Positions 1 through 15,400 of a stretch of 64,000 nt of DNA are shown piece after piece. Position numbers and translations under genes: made by a program. The stretch is from positions 67,793,917 to 67,857,916 of the forward strand of contig CM049319.1 in the NCBI GenBank assembly GCA_026874595.1, read 5' to 3'. The stretch's first letter is position 1; each line of letters begins with the position of its first letter. The notes below the pieces were generated by a model. The model did no database searches, had not been told where the DNA came from, and saw only the letters and a list, made by a program, of their open reading frames with translations. This DNA comes from Sipunculus nudus. Lineage: Eukaryota > Annelida > Sipuncula > Golfingiida > Sipunculidae.

Positions 1-835
1 CCAGTAATATATGCTCCATCCAGTATACGGGTTACCCTAACCCTTCGGGCATAAAAACTCCAGTTAGCGTTTTTAACCTGTAATATATGCTCCATCCAGT
101 ATACGGGTTACCCTAACCCTTTGGGCATGAAATACTCCAGTGAGTGTTTGTAACAAGTAATATATGCTACATCCAGCATACGGGTTACCCTAACCCTTCG
201 GGCATGAAATACTCCAGTAAGGGTTTGTAACCTGTAATATATGCTCCATCCAGTATACGGGTTACCCTAACCCTTTGGGCATGAAATACTCCAGTAAGTG
301 TTTGTAACCTGTAATATATGTTCCATCCAGTATACGGGTTACCCTAACCCTTCGGGCATGAAATACTCCAGTGTTTGTAACCTGTAATATATGCTCCATC
401 CAGTATACGGGTTACCCTAACCCATCGGGCATGAAATACTCCAGTAAGTGTTTGTAACCTGTAATATATGCTCCATCCAGTATACGGGTTACCCTAACCC
501 TTCAGGCATAAAATACTCCAGTAAGCGTTTGTAACCTTTAATATATGCTCCATCCAGCATACGGGTTACCCTAACCCTTTGGGCATGAAATACTCCAGTT
601 AGTGTTTGTAACCTGTAATATATGTTCCATCCAGTATACGGGTTACCCTTACCCTTCGGGCATGAAATACTCCAGTGTTTGTACCCTGTAATATATGCTG
701 CACCCAGTATACGGGTTCCCGTAACCCATCGGGCATGAAATACTTTAGTTAGCGTTTGTAACCTGTAATATATGCTTCATCCAGTATATGGGTTACCCTA
801 ACCCTTCGGGCGTGAAATACTCCAGTAAGCGTTTG

Positions 836-945
836 AAAGTAGTAATATATAGTATAAACAGACTATTGGTTGCCCTAATCGTTCATAGAGGAAAAAGTGT
901 AGTGTTAATATATATATTATAATATATAAAATACTCCAGTTAGCG
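836..945. repeat. Divergent satellite module X (AT-rich spacer monomer)
   Basis: This variant monomer starts at GTTTGAAAGTAGTAATATAT, continues through CAGACTATTGGTTGCCCTAA, and ends in an AT-rich stretch (TTAATATATATATTATAATA) before the normal monomer resumes. It lacks the GGGTTACCCTAACCC palindrome. Further copies start near 2,586, 4,371, 7,011, 11,934, 15,728 and 19,928. Its regular recurrence marks higher-order repeat boundaries. Confidence 0.85.
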
Positions 946-1329
946 TTTGTAATCTGTAATATATATGCTCCATCCAGTATATGGGTTACCCTAAACCTTC
1001 GGGGATGAAATATTCCAGTAAGTGTTTGTAACCTGTAATATATGCTCCATCCAGTATACGGATTACACTAACCCTTCGGGCATGAAATACTCCTCTAAGT
1101 GTTTGGAACCTGTCATATATGCTCCATCCAGTTTACGGGTTACCCTAACCCTTCGGGCTTAAAATACTCCAGTGTTTGTAACCTGTAATATATGCTGCAC
1201 CCAGTATACGGGTTCCCGTAACCCATCGGGCATGAAATACTTTAGTTAGCGTTTGTAACCTGTAATATATGCTTCATCCAGTATATGGGTTACCCTAACC
1301 CTTCGGGCGTGAAATACTCCAGTAAGCTT

Positions 1330-1480
1330 TTGACAGTAGTAATATATAGTATAAACAGACTATTGGTTGCCCTAATCGTTCATACAGGAAAAAGTGATGT
1401 TAGTGTATGTCAGTATTAAATACTCCAGTAAGGGTTAGTCAGTATACATATATGCTATATCTGGGATACGGGTAACCCTA
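1330..1480. repeat. Divergent satellite module Y
   Basis: This module shares its left half with module X (AGTATAAACAGACTATTGG) but continues into GTGATGTTAGTGTATGTCAG and AAGGGTTAGTCAGTATACAT before GATACGGGTAACCCTAACCC. The last stretch has GGGTAACCC in place of GGGTTACCC. Further copies start near 5,697, 8,337, 9,054, 11,061, 13,648, 17,283, 19,061, 21,647, 22,600, 23,008, 23,948, 25,966 and 27,719. X and Y look like recombinants of one ancestral divergent monomer. Confidence 0.8.
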
Positions 1481-3300
1481 ACCCTTTGGGCATGAAATAC
1501 TCCAGTAAGTGTTTGTAACCTGTAATATACGCTCCTTCCAGTATACGGGTTACCCTAACCATTCGGGCATGAAATACTCCAGTTAGCGTTTGTAACCTGT
1601 AATATATATGCTCCATCCAGTATATGGGTTTCCCTAAACCTTCGGGGATGAAATACACCAGTAAGTGTTTGTAACCTGTAATATATGCTCCATCCAGTTT
1701 GCGGGTTACCCTAACCCTTCGGGCATAAAATACTCCAGTTAGCGTTTGTAACCAGTAATATATGCTCCATCCAGTATACGGGTTACCCTAACCCTTCGGG
1801 CATAAAAACTCCAGTTAGCGTTTTTAACCTGTAATATATGCTCCATCCAGTATACGGGTTACCCTAACCCTTTGGGCATGAAATACTCCAGTGAGTGTTT
1901 GTAACAAGTAATATATGCTACATCCAGCATACGGGTTACCCTAACCCTTCGGGCATGAAATACTCCAGTAAGGGTTTGTAACCTGTAATATATGCTCCAT
2001 CCAGTATACGGGTTACCCTAACCCTTTGGGCATGAAATACTCCAGTAAGTGTTTGTAACCTGTAATATATGTTCCATCCAGTATACGGGTTACCCTAACC
2101 CTTCGGGCATGAAATACTCCAGTGTTTGTAACCTGTAATATATGCTCCATCCAGTATACGGGTTACCCTAACCCATCGGGCATGAAATACTCCAGTAAGT
2201 GTTTGTAACCTGTAATATATGCTCCATCCAGTATACGGGTTACCCTAACCCTTCAGGCATAAAATACTCCAGTAAGCGTTTGTAACCTTTAATATATGCT
2301 CCATCCAGCATACGGGTTACCCTAACCCTTTGGGCATGAAATACTCCAGTTAGTGTTTGTAACCTGTAATATATGTTCCATCCAGTATACGGGTTACCCT
2401 TACCCTTCGGGCATGAAATACTCCAGTGTTTGTACCCTGTAATATATGCTGCACCCAGTATACGGGTTCCCCTAACCCATCGGGCATGAAATACTTTAGT
2501 TAGCGTTTGTAACCTGTAATATATGCTTCATCCAGTATATGGGTTACCCTAACCCTTCGGGCGTGAAATACTCCAGTAAGCGTTTGAAAGTAGTAATATA
2601 TAGTATAAACAGACTATTGGTTGCCCTAATCGTTCATAGAGGAAAAAGTGTAGTGTTAATATATATATTATAATATATAAAATACTCCAGTTAGCGTTTG
2701 TAATCTGTAATATATATGCTCCATCCAGTATATGGGTTACCCTAAACCTTCGGGGATGAAATATTCCAGTAAGTGTTTGTAACCTGTAATATATGCTCCA
2801 TCCAGTATACGGATTACCCTAACCCTTCGGGCATGAAATACTCCTCTAAGTGTTTGGAACCTGTCATATATGCTCCATCCAGTTTACGGGTTACCCTAAC
2901 CCTTCGGGCTTAAAATACTCCAGTTAGCGTTTGTAACCAGTAATTTATGCTCCATCCAGTATACGGGTTACCCTAACCCATCGGGCATAAAATACTCCAG
3001 TTAGCGTTTGAAACCTGTAATATATGCTCCATCAAGTATACGGGTTACCCTAACCCTTTGGGCATGAAATACTCCAGTTAGTGTTTGTTACCTGTAATAT
3101 ATGCTCCATCCAGTATACGGGTTACCCTAACCCTTCGGGCATGAAATACTCCAGTAAGTGTTTGTAACCTGTAATATATGCTCCATCCAGTATACGGGTT
3201 ACCCTAACCCTCCAGGCTTGAAATACTCCCGTAAGTGTTTGTAACCTGTAATATATGCTCCATCCAGTATACGGTAACCCTAAACCCTCAGGTATAAAAT

Positions 3301-3487
3301 ACTCTAGAAAGTGTTTCTCACTAGGGATATATGGTATATCTGAGATTTCTCTGCATGACATACTCCAGCAAATGTTTGTTTATGGTAATATATACTATAT
3401 CCGGGATAAGGGTTTCCCATATCCTTCATTCAGGAAATGCTAAATTTAATGTTTGTCACTATTGATATGTACTATATACGGTATACA
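3301..3487. repeat. Divergent satellite module Z (about 185 bp)
   Basis: This is a composite of two to three diverged monomers running from GTGTTTCTCACTAGGGATAT through GAGATTTCTCTGCATGACAT, GGATAAGGGTTTCCCATATC and CTTCATTCAGGAAATGCTAA to ATACGGTATACAGG. The telomere-like core is lost inside it. Further copies lie near 5,101, 6,641, 7,741, 10,081, 12,665, 14,673, 16,381, 18,221, 20,664, 23,501, 25,211, 26,294, 26,967 and 28,054. Two sequence subtypes exist: GGGATATATGG with AAATG, and GGAATATATGG with CAAGTG. A related module with GTTGGCCGCTATTGATATTT appears only in the right part, near 25,500, 27,258 and 28,342. Confidence 0.85.
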
Positions 3488-6400
3488 GGTTACCCTAACC
3501 CTTTGGGCATGAAATACTCCAGTAACTGTTTGTAACCTGTAAAATATGCTCCATCCAGTATACGGGTTACCCTAACCCTTCAGGCATAAAATACTCCAGT
3601 AAGCGTTTGTAACCTTTAATATATGCTCCATCCAGTATACGGGTCACCCTAACCCTTTGGGCATGAAATACTCCAGTTAGTGTTTGTAACCTGTAATATA
3701 TGTTCCATCCAGTATACGGGTTACCCTAACCCTTCGGGCATGAAATACTCCAGTAAGGGTTTGTAACCTGTAATATATGCTCCATCCAGTATACGGGTTA
3801 CCCTAACCCTTTGGGCATGAAATACTCCAGTAAGTGTTTGTAACCTGTAATATATGTTCCATCCAGTATACGGGTTACCCTAACCCTTCGGGCATGAAAT
3901 ACTCCAGTGTTTGTAACCTGTAATATATGCTCCATCCAGTATACGGGTTACCCTAACCCATCGGGCATGAAATACTCCAGTAAGTGTTTGTAACCTGTAA
4001 TATATGCTCCATCCAGTATACGGGTTACCCTAACCCTTCAGGCATAAAATACTCCAGTAAGCGTTTGTAACCTTTAATATATGCTCCATCCAGCATACGG
4101 GTTACCCTAACCCTTTGGGCATGAAATACTCCAGTTAGTGTTTGTAACCTGTAATATATGTTCCATCCAGTATACGGGTTACCCTTACCCTTCGGGCATG
4201 AAATACTCCAGTGTTTGTACCCTGTAATATATGCTGCACCCAGTATACGGGTTCCCCTAACCCATCGGGCATGAAATACTTTAGTTAGCGTTTGTAACCT
4301 GTAATATATGCTTCATCCAGTATATGGGTTACCCTAACCCTTCGGGCGTGAAATACTCCAGTAAGCGTTTGAAAGTAGTAATATATAGTATAAACAGACT
4401 ATTGGTTGCCCTAATCGTTCATACAGGAAAAAGTGTAGTGTTAATATATATATTATAATATATAAAATACTCCAGTTAGCGTTTGTAATCTGTAATATAT
4501 ATGCTCCATCCAGTATATGGGTTACCCTAAACCTTCGGGGATGAAATATTCCAGTAAGTGTTTGTAACCTGTAATATATGCTCCATCCAGTATACGGATT
4601 ACCCTAACCCTTCGGGCATGAAATACTCCTCTAAGTGTTTGGAACCTGTCATATATGCTCCATCCAGTTTACGGGTTACCCTAACCCTTCGGGCTTAAAA
4701 TACTCCAGTTAGCGTTTGTAACCAGTAATATATGCTCCATCCAGTATACGGGTTACCCTAACCCATCGGGCATAAAATACTCCAGTTAGCGTTTGAAACC
4801 TGTAATATATGCTCCATCAAGTATACGGGTTACCCTAACCCTTTGGGCATGAAATACTCCAGTTAGTGTTTGTTACCTGTAATATATGCTCCATCCAGTA
4901 TACGGGTTACCCTAACCCTTCGGGCATGAAATACTCCAGTAAGTGTTTGTAACCTGTAATATATGCTCCATCCAGTATACGGGTTACCCTAACCCTCCAG
5001 GCTTGAAATACTCCCGTAAGTGTTTGTAACCTGTAATATATGCTCCATCCAGTATGCGGTAACCCTAAACCCTCAGGTATAAAATACTCTAGAAAGTGTT
5101 TCTCACTAGGGATATATGGTATATCTGAGATTTCTCTGCATGACATACTCCAGCAAATGTTTGTTTATGGTAATATATACTATATCCGGGATAAGGGTTT
5201 CCCATATCCTTCATTCAGGAAATGCTAAATTTAATGTTTGTCACTATTGATATGTACTATATACGGTATACAGGTTACCCTAACCCTTTGGGCATGAAAT
5301 ACTCCGGTAACTGTTTGTAACCTGTAAAATATGCTCCATCCAGTATACGGGTTACCCTAACCCTTCAGGCATAAAATACTCCAGTAAGCGTTTGTAACCT
5401 TTAATATATGCTCCATCCAGTATACGGGTCACCCTAACCCTTTGGGCATGAAATACTCCAGTTAGTGTTTGTAACCTGTAATATATGTTCCATCCAGTAT
5501 ACGGGTTACCCTAACCCTTCGGGCATGAAATACTCCAGTGTTTGTAAACTGTAATATATGCTCCATCCAGTATACGGGTTCCCCTAACCAATCGGGCATG
5601 AAATACTTTAGTTAGCGTTTGTAACCTGTAATATATGCTTCATCCAGTATATGGGTTACCCTAACCCTTCGGGCGTGAAATACTCCAGTAAGCGTTTGAC
5701 AGTAGTAATATATAGTATAAACAGACTATTGGTTGCCCTAATCGTTCATACAGGAAAAAGTGAAGTTAGTGTATGTCAGTATTAAATACTCCAGTAAGGG
5801 TTAGTCAGTATACATATATGCTATATCTGAGATACGGGTAACCCTAACCCTTTGGGCATGAAAAACTCCAGTAAGTGTTTGTAACCTGTAATATACGCTC
5901 CTTCCAGTATACGGGTTACCCTAACCCTTCGGGCATAAAATACTCCAGTTAGCGTTTGTAACCAGTAACATATGCTCCATCCAGTATACGGGTTACCCTA
6001 ACCCTTCGGGCATAAAATACTCCAGTTAGCGTTTGTAACCAGTAATATATGCTCCATCCAGTATACGGGTTACCCTAACCCTTCGGGCATAAAAACTCCA
6101 GTTAGCGTTTTTAACCTGTAATATATGCTCCATCCAGTATACGGGTTACCCTAACCCTTTGGGCATGAAATACTCCAGTTAGTGTTTGTAACCTGTAATA
6201 TATGTTCCATATAGTATACGGGTTACCCTAACCCTTCGGGCATGAAATACTCCAGTGTTTGTAACCTGTAATATATGCTGCACCCAGTATACGGGTTCCC
6301 GTAACCCTTCGGGCATGAAATACTCCAGTGTTTGTAAACTGTAATATATGCTCCATCCAGTATACGGGTTCCCCTAACCAATCGGGCATGAAATACTTTA

Positions 6401-9400
6401 GTTAGCGTTTGTAACCTGTAATATATGCTCCATCCAGTATACTGGTTACCCTAACCCTTCGGGCATGAAATACTCCAGTAAGTATTTGTAAACTGTAATA
6501 TATGCTCCATCCAGTATGCGGGTTACCCTAACCGTTCCGGCATGAAATACTCCAGTTAGCGTTTGTAACCTGTAATATATGCTCCATCCAGTATACGGGT
6601 TACCCTAACCCTTCGGGCATGAAATACTCTAGTAAGTGTTTCTCACTAGGAATATATGGTATATCTGAGATTACTCTGCATGACATACTCCAGCAAGTGT
6701 TTGTGTATGGTAATATATGCTATATCCAGGATAAGGGATTCCCATATCCTTCATTCAGGAAATACTAAATTTAGTGTTTGTCACTATTAAAATGTACTTT
6801 ATACGGTATACGGGTTACCCTAACCCTTCGGGCGTGAAATACTCCAGTTAGCGTTTGTAACCAGTAATATATGCTCCATCCATTATACGGGTTACCCTAA
6901 CCCTTCGGGCATGAAATACTTTAGTTAGCGTTTGTAACCTGTAATATATGCTTCATCCAGTATATGGGTTACCCTAACCCTTCGGGCGTGAAATACTCCA
7001 GTAAGCGTTTGAAAGTAGTAATATATAGTATTAACAGACTATTGGTTGCCCTAATCGTTCATACAGGAAAAAGTGTAGTGTTAATATATATATTATAATA
7101 TATAAAATACTCCAGTTAGCGTTTGTAATCTGTAATATATAAGCTCCATCCAGTATATGGGTTACCCTAAACCTTCGGGGATGAAATATTCCAGTAAGTG
7201 TTTGTAACCTGTAATATATGCTCCATCCAGTATACGGATTACCCTAACCCTTCGGGCATGAAATACTCCTCTAAGTGTTTGTAACCTGTCATATATGCTC
7301 CATCCAGTTTACGGGTTACCCTTACCCTTCGGGCTTAAAATACTCCAGTTAGCGTTTGTAACCAGTAATATATGCTCCATCCAGTATACGGGTTACCCTA
7401 ACCCATCGGGCATAAAATACTCCAGTTAGCGTTTGAAACCTGTAATATATGCTCCATCAAGTATACGGGTTACCCTAACCCTTTGGGCATGAAATACTCC
7501 AGTTAGTGTTTGTTACCTGTAATATATGCTCCATCCAGTATACGGGTTACCCTAACCCTTCGGGCATGAAATACTCCAGTAAGTGTTTGTAACCTGTAAT
7601 ATATGCTCCATCCAGTATACGGGTTACCCTAACCCTCCAGGCTTGAAATACTCCCGTAAGTGTTTGTAACCTGTAATATATGCTCCATCCAGTATACGGT
7701 AACCCTAAACCCTCAGGTATAAAATACTCTAGAAAGTGTTTCTCACTAGGGATATATGGTATATCTGAGATTTCTCTGCATGACATACTCCAGCAAATGT
7801 TTGTTTATGGTAATATATGCTATATCCGGGATAAGGGTTTCCCATATCCTTCATTCAGGAAATGCTAAATTTAATGTTTGTCACTATTGATATGTACTAT
7901 ATACGGTATACAGGTTACCCTAACCCTTTGGGCATGAAATACTCCAGTAACTGTTTGTAACCTGTAAAATATGCTCCATCCAGTATACGGGTTACCCTAA
8001 CCCTTCAGGCATAAAATACTCCAGTAAGCGTTTGTAACCTTTAATATATGCTCCATCCAGTATACGGGTTACCCTAACTCTTTGGGCATGAAATACTCCA
8101 GTTAGTGTTTGTAACCTGTAATATATGTTCCATCCAGTATACGGGTTACCCTAACCCTTCGGGCATGAAATACTCCAGTGTTTGTAAACTGTAATATATG
8201 CTCCATCCAGTATACGGGTTCCCCTAACCCATCGGGCATGAAATACTTTAGTTAGCGTTTGTAACCTGTAATATATGCTTCATCCAGTATATGGGTTACC
8301 CTAACCCTTCGGGCGTGAAATACTCCAGTAAGCGTTTGACAGTAGTAATATATAGTATAAACAGACTATTGGTTGCCCTAATCGTTCATACAGGAAAAAG
8401 TGAAGTTAGTGTATGTCAGTATTAAATACTCCAGTAAGGGTTAGTCAGTATACATATATGCTATATCTGGGATACGGGTAACCCTAACCCTTTGGGCATG
8501 AAAAACTCCAGTAAGTGTTTGTAACCTGTAATATACGCTCCTTCCAGTATACGGGTTACCCTAACCCTTCGGGCATAAAATACTCCAGTTAGCGTTTGTA
8601 ACCAGTAACATATGCTCCATCCAGTATACGGGTTACCCTAACCCTTCGGGCATAAAATACTCCAGTTAGCGTTTGTAACCAGTAATATATGCTCCATCCA
8701 GTATACGGGTTACCCTAACCCTTCGGGCATAAAAACTCCAGTTAGCGTTTTTAACCTGTAATATATGCTCCATCCAGTATACGGGTTACCCTAACCCTTT
8801 GGGCATGAAATACTCCAGTTAGTGTTTGTAACCTGTAATATATGTTCCATCCAGTATACGGGTTACCCTAACCCTTCGGGCATGAAATACTCCAGTGTTT
8901 GTAACCTGTAATATATGCTGCACCCAGTATACGGGTTCCCGTAACCCATCGGGCATGAAATACTTTAGTTAGCGTTTGTAACCTGTAATATATGCTTCAT
9001 CCAGTATATGGGTTACCCTAACCCTTCGGGCGTGAAATACTCCAGTAAGCGTTTGAAAGTAGTAATATATAGTATAAACAGACTATTGGTTGCCCTAATC
9101 GTTCATACAGGAAAAAGTGAAGTTAGTGTATGTCAGTATTAAATACTTCAGTAAGGGTTAGTCAGTATACATATATGCTATATCTGGGATACGGGTAACC
9201 CTAACCCTTTGGGAATGAAATACACCAGTAAGTGTTTGTAACCTGTAATATACGCTCCTTCCAGTATACGGGTTACCCTAACCATTCGGGCATGAAATAC
9301 TCCAGTTAGCGTTTGTAACCTGTAATATATATGCTCCATCCAGTATATGGGTTTCCCTAAACCTTCGGGGATGAAATACACCAGTAAGTGTTTGTAACCT

Positions 9401-12400
9401 GTAATATATGCTCCATCCAGTTTACGGGTTACCCTAACCCTTCGGGCATAAAATACTCCAGTTAGCGTTTGTAACCAGTAATATATGCTCCATCCAGTAT
9501 ACGGGTTACCCTAACCCTTCGGGCATAAAAACTCCAGTTAGCGTTTTTAACCTGTAATATATGCTCCATCCAGTATACGGGTTACCCTAACCCTTTGGGC
9601 ATGAAATACTCCAGTGAGTGTTTGTAACAAGTAATATATGCTACATCCAGCATACGGGTTACCCTAACCCTTCGGGCATGAAATACTCCAGTAAGGGTTT
9701 GTAACCTGTAATATATGCTCCATCCAGTATACGGGTTACCCTAACCCTTTGGGCATGAAATACTCCAGTAAGTGTTTGTAACCTGTAATATATGTTCCAT
9801 CCAGTATACGGGTTACCCTAACCCTTCGGGCATGAAATACTCCAGTGTTTGTAACCTGTAATATATGCTCAATCCAGTATACTGGTTACCCTAACCCTTC
9901 GGGCATGATATACTCCAGTAAGTATTTGTAAACTGTAATATATGCTCCATCCAGTATGCGGGTTACCCTAACCGTTCCGGCATGAAATACTCCAGTTAGC
10001 GTTTGTAACCTGTAATATATGCTCCATCCAGTATACGGGTTACCCTAACCCTTCGGGCATGAAATACTCTAGTAAGTGTTTCTCACTAGGAATATATGGT
10101 ATATCTGAGATTACTCTGCATGACATACTCCAGCAAGTGTTTGTGTATGGTAATATATGCTATATCCAGGATAAGGGATTCCCATATCCTTCATTCAGGA
10201 AATACTAAATTTAGTGTTTGTCACTATTAAAATGTACTTTATACGGTATACGGGTTACCCTAACCCTTCGGGCGTGAAATACTCCAGTTAGCGTTTGTAA
10301 CCAGTAATATATGCTCCATCCATTATACGGGATACCCTAACCCTTCGGGCATAAAAACTCCAGTTAGCGTTTTTAACCTGCAATATATGCTCTATCCAGT
10401 ATACTGGTTACCCTAACCCTTTTGGCATAAAATACTCCAGTTAGCGTTTGTAACTTGTAATATATATGCTCCATCCAGTATATGGGTTTCCCTAAACCTT
10501 CGGGGATGAAATACACCAGTAAGTGTTTGTAACCTGTAATATATGCTCCATAAGTTTACGGGTTTCCCTAACCCTTCGGGCATAAAATACTCCAGTTAGC
10601 GTTTGTAACCAGTAACATATGCTCCATCCAGTATACGGGTTACCCTAACCCTTCGGGCATAAAATACTCCAGTTAGCGTTTGTAACCAGTAATATATGCT
10701 CCATCCAGTATACGGGTTACCCTAACCCTTCGGGCATAAAAACTCCAGTTAGCGTTTTTAACCTGTAATATATGCTCCATCCAGTATACGGGTTACCCTA
10801 ACCCTTTGGGCATGAAATACTCCAGTTAGTGTTTGTAACCTGTAATATATGTTCCATCCAGTATACGGGTTACCCTAACCCTTCGGGCATGAAATACTCC
10901 AGTGTTTGTAACCTGTAATATATGCTGCACCCAGTATACGGGTTCCCGTAACCCATCGGGCATGAAATTCTTTAGTTAGCGTTTGTAACCTGTAATATAT
11001 GCTTCATCCAGTATATGGGTTACCCTAACCCTTCGGGCGTGAAATACTCCAGTAAGCGTTTGAAAGTAGTAATATATAGTATAAACAGATTATTGGTTGC
11101 CCTAATCGTTCATACAGGAAAAAGTGAAGTTAGTGTATGTCAGTATTAAATACTCCAGTAAGGGTTAGTCAGTATACATATATGCTATATCTGGGATACG
11201 GGTAACCCTAACCCTTTGGGCATGAAATACTCCAGTAAGTGTTTGTAACCTGTAATATACGCTCCTTCCAGTATACGGGTTACCCTAACCATTCGGGCAT
11301 GAAATACTCCAGTTACCGTTTGTAACCTGTAATATATATGCTCCATCCAGTATATGGGTTTCCCTAAACCTTCGGGGATGAAATACACCAGTAAGTGTTT
11401 GTAACCTGTAATATATGCTCCATCCAGTTTACGGGTTTCCCTAACCGTTCGGGCATAAAATACTCCAGTTAGCGTTTGTAACCAGTAACATATGCTCCAT
11501 CCAGTATACGGGTTACCCTAACCCTTCGGGCATAAAATACTCCAGTTAGCGTTTGTAACCAGTAATATATGCTCCATCCAGTATACGGGTTACCCTAACC
11601 CTTCGGGAATAAAAACTCCAGTTAGCGTTTTTAACCTGTAATATATGCTCCATCCAGTATACGGGTTACCCTAACCCTTTGGGCATGAAATACTCCAGTT
11701 AGTGTTTGTAACCTGTAATATATGTTCCATCCAGTATACGGGTTACCATAACCCTTCGGGCATGAAATACTCCAGTGTTTGTAACCTGTAATATATGCTG
11801 CACCCAGTATACGGGTTCCCCTAACCCATCGGGCATTAAATACTTTAGTTAGCGTTTGTAACCTGTAATATATGCTTCATCCAGTATATGGGTTACCCTA
11901 ACCCTTCGGGCGTGAAATACTCCAGTAAGCGTTTGAAAGTAGTAATATATAGTATAAACAGACTATTGGTTGCCCTAATCGTTCATACAGGAAAAAGTGT
12001 AGAGTTAATATATATATATTATAATATATAAAATACTCCAGTTAGCGTTTGTAATCTGTAATATATATGCTCCATCCAGTATATGGGTTACCCTAAACCT
12101 TCGGGGATGAAATATTCCAGTAAGTGTTTGTAACCTGTAATATATGCTCCATCCAGTATACGGATTACCCTAACCCTTCGGGCATGAAATACTCCTCTAA
12201 GTGTTTGTAACCTGTCATATATGCTCCATCCAGTTTACGGGTTACCCTAACCCTTCGGGCTTAAAATACTCCAGTTAGCGTTTGTAACCAGTAATATATG
12301 CTCCATCCAGTATACGGGTTACCCTAACCCATCGGGCATAAAATACTTCAGTTACCGTTTGAAACCTGTAATATATGCTCCATCAAGTATACGGGTTACC

Positions 12401-15400
12401 CTAACCCTTTGGGCATGAAATACTCCAGTTAGTGTTTGTTACCTGTAATATATGCTCCATCCAGTATACGGGTTACCCTAACCCTTCGGGCATGAAATAC
12501 TCCAGTAAGTGTTTGTAACCTCTAATATATGCTCCATCCAGTATACGGGTTACCCTAACCCTCCAGGCATGAAATACTCCCGTAAGTGTTTGTAACCTGT
12601 AATATATGCTCCATCCAGTATACGGTAACCCTAACCCCTCAGGTATGAAATACTCTAGAAAGTGTTTCTCACTAGGGATATATGGTATATCTGAGATTTC
12701 TCTGCATGACATACTCCAGCAAATGTTTGTTTATGGTAATATATGCTATATCCGGGATAAGGGTTTCCCATATCCTTCATTCAGAAAATGCTAAATTTAA
12801 TGTTTGTCACTATTGATATGTACTATATACGGTATACAGGTTACCCTAACCCTTTGGGCATGAAATACTCCAGTAACTGTTTGTCACCTGTAATATATGC
12901 TCCATCCAGTATACGGGTTCCCCTAACCCATCGGGCATGAAATACTTTAGTTAGCGTTTGTAACCTGTAATATATGCTGCATCCAGTTTACGGGTTACCC
13001 TAACCCTTCGGGCATAAAATACTCCAGTTAGCGTTTGTAACCAGTAATATATGCTCCATCCAGTATACGGGTTACCCTAACCCTTCGGGCATAAAAACTC
13101 CAGTTAGCGTTTTTAACCTGTAATATATGCTCTATCCAGTTTACGGGTTACCCTAACCCTTTGGGCATGAAATTATCCAGTGAGTGTTTGTAACCTGTAA
13201 TGTATGCTCCATCCAGTATACGGGTTACCCTAACCCATCGGGCATGAAATACTCCAGTAAGTGTTTGTAACCTGTAATATATGCTCCATCCAGTATACGG
13301 GTTACCCTAACCCTTCAGGCATAAAATACTCCAGTAAGCGTTTGTAACCTTTAATAAATGCTCCATCCAGTATACGGGTTAACCTAACCCTTTGGGCATG
13401 AAATACTCCAGTTAGTGTTTGTAACCTGTAATATATGTTCCATCCAGTATACGGGTTACCCTTACCCTTCGGGCATGAAATACTCCAGTGTTTGTAACCT
13501 GTAATATATGCTCCATCCAGTATACGGGTTCCCCTAACCCATCGGGCATGAAATACTTTAGTTAGCGTTTGTAACCTGTAATATATGCTTCATCCAGTAT
13601 ATGGGTTACCCTAACCCTTCGGGCGTGAAATACTCCAGTAAGCGTTTGACAGTAGTAATATATAGTATAAACAGACTATTGGTTGCCCTAATCGTTCATA
13701 CAGGAAAAAGTGAAGTTAGTGTATGTCAGTATTAAATACTCCAGTAAGGGTTAGTCAGTATACATATATGCTATATCTGGGATACGGGTAACCCTAACCC
13801 TTTGGGCATGAAAAACTCCAGTAAGTGTTTGTAACCTGTAATATACGCTCCTTCCAGTATACGGGTTACCCTAACCATTCGGGCATGAAATACTCCAGTT
13901 AGCGTTTGTAACCTGTAATATATATGCTCCATCCAGTATATGGGTTTCCTAAACCTTCGGGGATGAAATACACCAGTAAGTGTTTGTAACCTGTAATATA
14001 TGCTCCATCCAGTTTACGGGTTTCCCTAAAACTTCGGGCATAAAATACTCCAGTTAGCGTTTGTAACCAGTAACATATGCTCCATCCAGTATACGGGTTA
14101 CCCTAACCCTTCGGGCATAAAATACTCCAGTTAGCGTTTGTAACCAGTAATATATGCTCCATCCAGTATACGGGTTACCCTAACCCATCGGGCATGAAAT
14201 ACTTTAGTTAGCGTTTGTAACCTGTAATATATGCTGCATCCAGTTTACGGGTTACCCTAACCCTTCGGGCATAAAATACTCCAGTTAGCGTTTGTAACCA
14301 GTAATATATGCTCCATCCAGTATACGGGTTACCCTAACCCTTCGGGCATAAAAACTCCAGTTAGCGTTTTTAACCTGTAATATATGCTCTATCCAGTATA
14401 CTGGTTACCCTAACCCTTTGGGCATGAAATACTCCAGTGTTTGTAACCTGTAATATATGCTCCATCCAGTATACTGGTTACCCTAACCCTTCGGGCATGA
14501 AATACTCCAGTAAGTATTTGTAAACTGTAATATATGCTCCATCCAGTATGCGGGTTACCCTAACCGTTCCGGCATGAAATACTCCAGTTAGCGTTTGTAA
14601 CCTGTAATATATGCTCCATCCAGTATACGGGTTACCCTAACCCTTCGGGCATGAAATACTCTAGTAAGTGTTTCTCACTAGGAATATATGGTATATCTGA
14701 GATTACTCTGCATGACATACTCCAGCAAGTGTTTGTGTATGGTAATATATGCTATATCCAGGATAAGGGATTCCCATATCCTTCATTCAGGAAATACTAA
14801 ATTTAGTGTTTGTCACTATTAATATGTACTTTATACGGTATACGGGTTACCCTAACCCTTCGGGCGTGAAATACTCCAGTTAGCGTTTGTAACCAGTAAT
14901 ATATGCTCCATCCATTATACGGGTTACCCTAACCCTTCGGGCATAAAAACTCCAGTTAGCGTTTTTAACCTGCAATATATGCTCTATCCAGTATACTGGT
15001 TACCCTAACCCTTTGGGCATGAAATACTCCAGTGAGTGTTTGTAACCTGTAATGTATGCTCCATCCAGTATACAGGTTACCCTAACCCATCGGGCATGAA
15101 ATACTCCAGTAAGTGTTTGTAACCTGTAATATATGCTCCATCCAGTATACGGGTTACCCTAACCCATCGGGCATGAAATACTCCAGTAAGTGTTTGTAAC
15201 CTGTAATATATGCTCCATCCAGTATACGGGTTACCCTAACCCTTCAGGCATAAAATACTCCAGTAAGCGTTTGTAACCTGTAATATATGCTCCATCCAGC
15301 ATACGGGTTACCCTAACCCTTTGGGCATGAAATACTCCAGTTAGTGTTTGTAACCTGTAATATATGTTCCATCCAGTATACGGGTTACCCTTACCCTTCG

